From the NCBI RefSeq assembly GCF_001010805.1, contig NZ_CP011477.1, positions 186,001-250,000 on the forward strand: a DNA stretch of 64,000 bases, read 5' to 3'. Position 1 is the stretch's first letter, and every line of letters starts with the position of its first letter. This document shows, in pieces, positions 58,983 through 64,000 of this stretch. The DNA is from Spongiibacter sp. IMCC21906 (GTDB lineage: Bacteria; Pseudomonadota; Gammaproteobacteria; Pseudomonadales; Spongiibacteraceae). Position numbers and translations under genes: made by a program. The notes beneath the pieces are model-generated. The model did not search any database and had not been told where the DNA came from. It saw only the letters and a list, made by a program, of their open reading frames with translations.

Positions 58983-59714
58983 TTACTCAGCAGCGGCTTC
59001 TTTCTCTGCGTCTGCGTCAGCCTCTGGGTCAACAATGTCAATCAACTCAACTTCAAACACTAGCGCAGCGTTAGGGCCAATCATTTCACCAGCACCACCT
59101 GCGCCATAAGCCAGCTCAGAAGGGATGAACAATTTATATTTAGCACCTTCAGACATCAGCTGCAGTGCCTCAGTCCAACCCGGGATCACCCCCTTCACAG
59201 GAAAGCTAACCGTTTGACCACGCTCATAAGAGCTATCAAAAACAGAGCCATCTAGCAGCGTACCGCGATAGTGCACCTCAACCTTGTCTTCCGCAGTAGG
59301 CTTCTCGCCCTCACCCTCGGCCAAAACCTTGTACTGCAAACCAGATTCGGTGGTAACAACGCCTTCTTCAGCGGCATTTTTGGCAAAGAAGGCCTCCGCT
59401 TTAGCTTTATTCTCTGAACCCAACGCTTTGGCTTCCGCTTGACGCTCAGCCATTTGCTTCTGCTGATAGGCTTGCAGGGTGCTCATAATTTCTTCGTCGG
59501 TCATCTTCAGCTCACCGCCGGCCATAGCGTCTTTTACACCAGAACTAAACGCGTCCACGTCCAACGGCAGGTCATCGCCAAAACGAGAGCCTATATTTGC
59601 ACCAATGCCATAACTCACTTTGGAGATTTCTGAGTCCAATGTTGGTTCGGCACCCTCGCCACAGCCGACCAATAGCCCTGTCGCCATCGCGACACAAAAC
59701 AATGATTTTTTCAT
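58983..59714 (-). CDS. FKBP-type peptidyl-prolyl isomerase lipoprotein
   Basis: 243 residues from the ATG at 59714; the open frame beyond it is not coding. Lipobox LLVGC (about residue 18), helical FkpA/Mip-type dimerisation region (residues ~30-120), then FKBP domain from GLQYKVLAEGEGEKP, with VEVHYRGTLLDG, FDSSYERG and PSELAYGAGGAGEMIGPN. A periplasmic folding factor. Acidic tail DPEADADAEKEAAAE. Divergent from the AlgP-like gene. Confidence 0.93.
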   Translation of the reverse strand: MKKSLFCVAMATGLLVGCGEGAEPTLDSEISKVSYGIGANIGSRFGDDLPLDVDAFSSGVKDAMAGGELKMTDEEIMSTLQAYQQKQMAERQAEAKALGSENKAKAEAFFAKNAAEEGVVTTESGLQYKVLAEGEGEKPTAEDKVEVHYRGTLLDGSVFDSSYERGQTVSFPVKGVIPGWTEALQLMSEGAKYKLFIPSELAYGAGGAGEMIGPNAALVFEVELIDIVDPEADADAEKEAAAE

Positions 59715-59874
59715 GTAACTCCCTAATATCGGTAAGATTCGATAGTGCCACTGAATATAAAGGACCACAGTCTGCCATAAGCGTTCCCCCATAGACACCG
59801 GGTCATAGATTCTGGTAAACAAGTTTGTATAATGCAAAACGATGTTATTACACATTATCTCAAGGTCTAAGAGC

Positions 59875-60663
59875 ATGATTCGCAATAATAAAAAGAGCGA
59901 TCCCCTTGCAGAGCTAAAACAACTGCAATCCAAGCTGGATTCACTCCGGGATAAGCACGTAGCAACACTGGATGCCCAACTCCAAGCTATTGAAAAGAAA
60001 ACAGAAAGCTTGAAAGCAAAGGTCGACAAAAGTCGCGAGGCAGTCAACAGCACCAAGCAAAAACTGAATGCTGCCACGGGCGCCCGAGCCGGGGTGCAAA
60101 AGCGCGCCCAAGCCGCATTTGACAAGGCCAATAGCCAATTTGAGCAATACCAGGGCGAATTGGCCCAGCTACGTAGCGAAGGAATTGAGTTACGCTTAGA
60201 AATTCGCCGAGAAAAAGCCGTTCTCAAAGCAATTCAAGACGCAGAGCGCTCAATAAAGCGACAAAAACCATCCGCCTCGAAAACAGCGGCCACAAGCAAA
60301 GTACAAAAAAATACCGCAAAAAAATCGGCAACACCGGCCAAAAAAACCTCGACGGATAAAGCGCCAGCCCCAAAAACCAAAGCGGCGAGCGAGCCAGAGA
60401 ACAGCCCAAACCAAAAAACGACTACCCCTGTAAAAGCAACAGCAACAAAGCCTGCCCCTCCCGAACAAAAAGCCCCAGTAGAAAAGGCCCCGCCAAAAAA
60501 AGCGGACCCTGAGACAGCAATAAGCAGCAAAAAAGCCAGCCCAGCTATCGACGCAGTCAAACCCAGACCTCGTCGTAGCAAATTGCCCATGAGCGACATC
60601 CCCAGCCATCCCGATAAAGCAGAAGACCGATTGGTCAGTTTATTCGATGACTTTAAAGATTAA
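59875..60663 (+). CDS. AlgP-like protein with Lys/Ala/Pro-rich tail
   Basis: 262 residues from ATG 59875. The N-terminal half is coiled coil (LAELKQLQSKLDSLRDKHV, FDKANSQFEQYQGELAQLRS), and residues ~130-240 are a histone-H1-like tail of KKSATPAKK, KAPAPKTK and similar runs. Resembles Pseudomonas AlgP, a histone-like regulator of alginate genes, and shares its neighbours (FKBP, TIGR02444, ABC-F). DNA binding is inferred from composition only. Start at 59842 is possible but less likely. Confidence 0.75.
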   Translation: MIRNNKKSDPLAELKQLQSKLDSLRDKHVATLDAQLQAIEKKTESLKAKVDKSREAVNSTKQKLNAATGARAGVQKRAQAAFDKANSQFEQYQGELAQLRSEGIELRLEIRREKAVLKAIQDAERSIKRQKPSASKTAATSKVQKNTAKKSATPAKKTSTDKAPAPKTKAASEPENSPNQKTTTPVKATATKPAPPEQKAPVEKAPPKKADPETAISSKKASPAIDAVKPRPRRSKLPMSDIPSHPDKAEDRLVSLFDDFKD

Positions 60664-61153
60664 GCGCGGCCACCAAGGCCAACAATTGATCACGTTCAGC
60701 TGCCTCAGCCGAAATCGCGCACAACAGAATATTTGAATTGTGCTGTTTCATGTCATTGCTAACGTCAGCCTTCAGCAATGACGCATATTCCTCTGACAAT
60801 TTCTCAGCCAATATCGACAGCTGCCACTGTTCAAGCGCCAACTCCGCGTCCTTTAGCGCTTGATATGCTCTATCGGGAGCCTGAGCTTTAGCCGCGACTC
60901 GCATAGCCCGCATGGGTAAAATATAGCTCTGCCGCAGCTCAGCACAGGCCTTGCGAAGCCGCGCCACCGTCGCTGTGGACCACACCATCCCCTTGAGGTC
61001 GCTAAAACCTGCCGCCAGTAACATATTTACGTCCTGGCCAAATTGCGTTTGCAAAGCCAAACATAATTCTGCAACTTCAGGCTGGCCATAACGCGCCAAA
61101 GCATAGCGCCACAGCGCATCCGTGAGATTTTCTTTACTAAAGCCTTCTTTCAC
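60653..61153 (-). CDS. TIGR02444 family protein
   Basis: 166 residues, mostly alpha-helical, with the family patterns LWRYALARYGQPEVAELCLALQ near the N-terminus and RLRKACAELRQSY. Function unknown. It overlaps the AlgP-like gene by 11 bases tail to tail and diverges from the ABC-F gene after 30 bases, as in Pseudomonas. Confidence 0.82.
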   Translation of the reverse strand: MKEGFSKENLTDALWRYALARYGQPEVAELCLALQTQFGQDVNMLLAAGFSDLKGMVWSTATVARLRKACAELRQSYILPMRAMRVAAKAQAPDRAYQALKDAELALEQWQLSILAEKLSEEYASLLKADVSNDMKQHNSNILLCAISAEAAERDQLLALVAALNL

Positions 61154-61183
61154 ACCCCCGCTCCCACGCTATAATCCCGCCCT

Positions 61184-63082
61184 ATGATTGAACTCCAAGA
61201 ACTCAGCTTACAACGCGGTGGCAAGCCCTTGCTAGAAGAGGCCAGCCTGCGCATTAATCCCGGCGAGCATATGGCGCTGGTAGGCGCCAACGGCAGCGGC
61301 AAATCCAGTCTATTCCTGTTGCTTACCGGGGCACTGCATCAAGACCAGGGGGATTGCAGCATTCCCAGCCACTGGCAAATCTCCGAGATGAAGCAGGAGC
61401 TGGACAGCAGCGATCGTCCCGCGGTGGATTACGTCATGGACGGTCACCGCCGTTTTCGTGAGTTAGAAACAGCCATTGCCGACTGCAACAACGACAAACA
61501 GCTGGCTGAATACCACGCCGAACTGGATTTGATCAAAGCCTATCAAATTCCCAGCGACGCCGAGCGCTTGCTGCAAGGGCTCGGTTTTAAACAGTCAGAA
61601 CTCCAACACCCCGTGAACAGCTTTTCTGGTGGCTGGCGTATTCGTTTAAATCTTGCCCAAGCATTGATGTGTCCCTCAGAGCTGTTATTGCTAGACGAAC
61701 CCACCAACCACTTAGACTTGGACGCCAGCCTGTGGCTGGAGCAGTGGCTGCGGCGCTATGAAGGCACCTTGTTGTTAATCTCCCATGACCGGGATTTTAT
61801 CGATGCCTGCTGTGATTTTGTGGTTCATCTGGAACAGCACACCCTGACCCGATATCGTGGCAACTACACGGCCTTTGAGCGCCAACGCGGCGAACGCTTG
61901 GCTCAGCAACAGCAAGCCTTTGAAAAACAACAAGCTGTACGCGCCCATATGGAAGACTTTGTACGTCGCTTCCGGGCACAGGCCAGCAAAGCCAAACAGG
62001 CCCAGAGCCGCCTGAAAGCCTTAGAAAAAATGGCTGAGATTGCCCCGGCCCACGTTGACTCGCCCTTTAAGTTTCAGTTTCTGAGCCCCAAACAGTTTTC
62101 CGATCCGCTACTCACCCTGTCCCAGGCCGACCTGGGCTATGGTGATACGGCAATATTGCGCAATATTAACCTCAGCCTGCATCCCGGCAGCCGGGTGGGT
62201 TTATTGGGGGCCAACGGTGCCGGTAAATCAACATTGATGAAAGCCCTGGCAGGCGCCGTGCCCTTAATCGCGGGGCAGCGCCAACAGGGGGAGCATTTTT
62301 ACGCCGGTTATTTTCATCAGCACCAACTGGAGTCATTGGACCTCAAGGCCAGCCCCATGCTCCAGTTGCAGCGCTTGCGACCAGACGCGCGGGAACAAGA
62401 TATTCGCAATTATATTGGCGGCTTTAATTTTCATGGCAAACGTGCCGAAGAAAGCTGCGAGCATTTTTCCGGCGGCGAAAAAGCGCGACTGGCCTTGGCC
62501 TTAATCGTATGGCAGCGACCCAATCTCTTACTACTGGACGAGCCCACTAACCACCTCGACTTGGAAATGTGCCAGGCCTTGACCAGCGCGCTACAAAACT
62601 TTGAAGGCGCGATTGTGGTGATTTCTCACGATCGTCACTTAATTCGCAATACCGTCGACGAACTCCTGCTGGTAGACAATGGGATCGCCGAAGCCTACGA
62701 AGGCAGCCTGGACGACTACCGCCAATGGCTGCTCAGCCGGGATAAGTCCAACCCCGCCGAACCGGGTAGCGACAACGGCAATAGCACAGAACCCATGGTC
62801 GACAAAAAGCAGGCGCGGCAACAAGCGGCTCAACGTCGCCAACAACTGGCGCCGGTGACCAAGCAAATCAAGCAGCTCGAAAACCAAATGGAAAAACTGG
62901 CCACCGCATTAAACGGTATTGAAGAGCAGCTTTCCGACGCGAGTCTCTACGACGCAGAAAACAAGGAGCAGCTCAAAACCTTGCTAGGCAAGCAACAGCA
63001 ACTCACACATGAGAACAACGATGTAGAGGCGCGGTGGCTCGAATTACAAGAACAGCTGGACACCCTGGAAGCCAGCCTCTAA
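61184..63082 (+). CDS. yheS: ABC-F ATPase, YheS-like
   Basis: 632 residues with two ABC domains, no membrane segments. Walker A motifs GANGSGKS (about residue 34) and GANGAGKS (about residue 345). Signatures FSGGWRIRLNLAQ and FSGGEKARLALAL. Walker B LLLLDEPTNHLDL in both halves, with an interdomain linker (ERQRGERLAQQQQAFEKQQ) and a C-terminal coiled coil. ABC-F proteins act on ribosomes; YheS rescues stalled ones. Confidence 0.95.
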   Translation: MIELQELSLQRGGKPLLEEASLRINPGEHMALVGANGSGKSSLFLLLTGALHQDQGDCSIPSHWQISEMKQELDSSDRPAVDYVMDGHRRFRELETAIADCNNDKQLAEYHAELDLIKAYQIPSDAERLLQGLGFKQSELQHPVNSFSGGWRIRLNLAQALMCPSELLLLDEPTNHLDLDASLWLEQWLRRYEGTLLLISHDRDFIDACCDFVVHLEQHTLTRYRGNYTAFERQRGERLAQQQQAFEKQQAVRAHMEDFVRRFRAQASKAKQAQSRLKALEKMAEIAPAHVDSPFKFQFLSPKQFSDPLLTLSQADLGYGDTAILRNINLSLHPGSRVGLLGANGAGKSTLMKALAGAVPLIAGQRQQGEHFYAGYFHQHQLESLDLKASPMLQLQRLRPDAREQDIRNYIGGFNFHGKRAEESCEHFSGGEKARLALALIVWQRPNLLLLDEPTNHLDLEMCQALTSALQNFEGAIVVISHDRHLIRNTVDELLLVDNGIAEAYEGSLDDYRQWLLSRDKSNPAEPGSDNGNSTEPMVDKKQARQQAAQRRQQLAPVTKQIKQLENQMEKLATALNGIEEQLSDASLYDAENKEQLKTLLGKQQQLTHENNDVEARWLELQEQLDTLEASL

Positions 63083-63085
63083 GCC

Positions 63086-63706
63086 ATGAGTATTCTTCTC
63101 GATAACCTTAATATTGACGCGGTTAAGGGCTTTCTTTCCCGTACCGAAGGCAACGCCCTTTATCACTATGCCCTCAGCAGCAGCCACCTCGGCCCCATAC
63201 TGGAAGTCGGCAGCTACTGTGGCAAATCCACAATCTACCTCGCCGCAGCCTGCCAGGCACAAGACAACCTGGTTTATGCCGTGGATCATCACCGGGGGTC
63301 TGAAGAGCATCAACAGGGTGAAATGTTTCATGACCCTGATCTTTTTGACCTGGCTCAGCAGCAACTCGACAGCTTCGGAGAATTTCGTCACAACTTAGCG
63401 CGGGCAGGGCTAACGAATTGGGTCGTCCCCATTGTCGCCAGCTCCACACAAAGTGCTAGATTTTGGCAGACACCGCTGGGCATGGTATTTATTGACGGAG
63501 GTCACAGCCTAGACGCAGCAGTCAATGATTACCGCTGCTGGGCTGGTCATATTCAACGCGGCGGTATACTCGCCATACACGATCTTTTTGCCAACCCGGA
63601 CGAAGGTGGCCAGGCCCCCATCGCTATTTACCGACTGGCGTTAGCATCGGGCTTATTTGAAGAAGTGGAAAAAGTCGATAGCCTGGGAATACTGCGGCGC
63701 TGCTAA
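63086..63706 (+). CDS. Class I SAM-dependent methyltransferase
   Basis: 206 residues. SAM site ILEVGSYCGKSTIYLA (about residue 37), then VYAVDHHRG, FIDGGHSLDAAVNDY and LAIHDLFANP with metal-like acidic residues. Similar to class I methyltransferases of Rossmann fold; substrate unknown. It begins 3 bases after yheS and is probably co-transcribed with it. Confidence 0.85.
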   Translation: MSILLDNLNIDAVKGFLSRTEGNALYHYALSSSHLGPILEVGSYCGKSTIYLAAACQAQDNLVYAVDHHRGSEEHQQGEMFHDPDLFDLAQQQLDSFGEFRHNLARAGLTNWVVPIVASSTQSARFWQTPLGMVFIDGGHSLDAAVNDYRCWAGHIQRGGILAIHDLFANPDEGGQAPIAIYRLALASGLFEEVEKVDSLGILRRC

Positions 63707-63719
63707 AGACCGCACGCGC

Positions 63720-64000
63720 TTAGCGCGGCGGATCAAGCTGGTGATTAACGCTGGCATTGACCCGAAACCAACCCGCAATACTGTAGCGACTGCGGTTTGC
63801 CGCCAACACCTCATGGGGCACCCGGTCGCTTAAAAACACCACCAAACTGCCAATTAACGGAATCACCCGACTGGCTTCGGCACCGTCATCACCGTAAATC
63901 ACCAACTGACCACCATCACTGCTTAGCCAACCGGGGTTTAAATAAAACACCGTCGACAGCACCCGATTGCTGCGGCCCTTAAAAGCATCGACATGTTTTT
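63720..64000 (-). CDS. 2OG-Fe(II) oxygenase, C-terminal part, cut by the window edge
   Basis: The open frame runs to the window edge. Translated through the edge, it reads KHVDAFKGRSNRVLSTVFYLNPGW, with HxD iron ligands, and ends with the distal His in DRVPHEVL and the Arg in RYSIAGWFRVN, all hallmarks of the prolyl-4-hydroxylase/SM-20 type. The N-terminus is missing. Convergent with the methyltransferase gene. Confidence 0.88.
   Translation of the reverse strand, partial: KHVDAFKGRSNRVLSTVFYLNPGWLSSDGGQLVIYGDDGAEASRVIPLIGSLVVFLSDRVPHEVLAANRSRYSIAGWFRVNASVNHQLDPPR

Overview
The window looks like a chromosomal segment of a marine-type gammaproteobacterium near Pseudomonadales/Cellvibrionales. 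I cannot fix the genus, but a Spongiibacteraceae-like relative would fit. The reasons are a class I adenylate cyclase and the order cyaA / lptM-lysA-dapF-DUF484 / HAD / SutA-like / glnK-amtB / ubiK-comM / rep / cytochrome c5, which from memory closely follows the corresponding Pseudomonas region. The block FKBP / AlgP-like / TIGR02444 / ABC-F also recalls Pseudomonas. There are no phage, plasmid, rRNA or CRISPR genes. One tRNA, Arg(CCG), is present.

Layout. Positions 1-5.9 kb hold arrays of short hairpin repeats around two GIY-YIG-family genes, with ggt between them. Next come mutM, an orphan hydantoinase A-like gene, a 312-bp MITE-like inverted-repeat element and cyaA. From 12 to 22 kb the lptM-lysA-dapF-DUF484 block lies between two long hairpin arrays. 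The arrays sit where cyaY and xerC lie in related genomes. From 22 to 25.6 kb is a nitrogen-sensing block (torF-glnK-amtB plus a second glnK) with a sigma-54 promoter and two NtrC-like boxes. From 25.9 to 34.2 kb is a glycine-rich exported protein followed by a complete urease locus (ureDABC-EFG plus a nickel permease). That locus has its own sigma-54-like promoter and is interrupted twice by REP arrays of a second family. A RAYT transposase with REPs lies at 36.1-37.0 kb. The backbone (ubiK, comM, rep, cytochrome c5) continues, followed by a lipoprotein protease, a YdeP-like molybdoenzyme and a zinc alcohol dehydrogenase. After tRNA-Arg there is a ~267-bp tandem array flanked by a ~61-bp direct repeat. 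From 46.4 to 58.7 kb is an accessory region: an HDOD protein, oxidase subunit III/IV-like proteins with an unknown membrane protein, two TetR regulators, a frameshifted repeat protein, an outer-membrane barrel, a TonB receptor, an SRPBCC-SDR fusion and a YfcH-like protein. The last 5 kb hold FKBP, AlgP-like, TIGR02444, ABC-F and methyltransferase genes, and a 2OG-Fe(II) oxygenase cut by the window edge.

How it fits together. The two sigma-54-type promoters suggest that ammonium uptake and P-II sensing, and urea breakdown to ammonia, respond to nitrogen limitation together. The most unusual content is two separate families of imperfect palindromes, each with one candidate enzyme. Family 1 carries stems of the form ATNCCGG...CCGGNAT, occurs in five arrays in this window, and surrounds a GIY-YIG nuclease-like gene. 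Family 2 (GTAGGAG-headed REPs) goes with a RAYT. Compensatory base changes show that both families are conserved as hairpins. The family 1/GIY-YIG pairing resembles a REP/RAYT system built on a different nuclease fold, and is my main candidate for an undescribed system.
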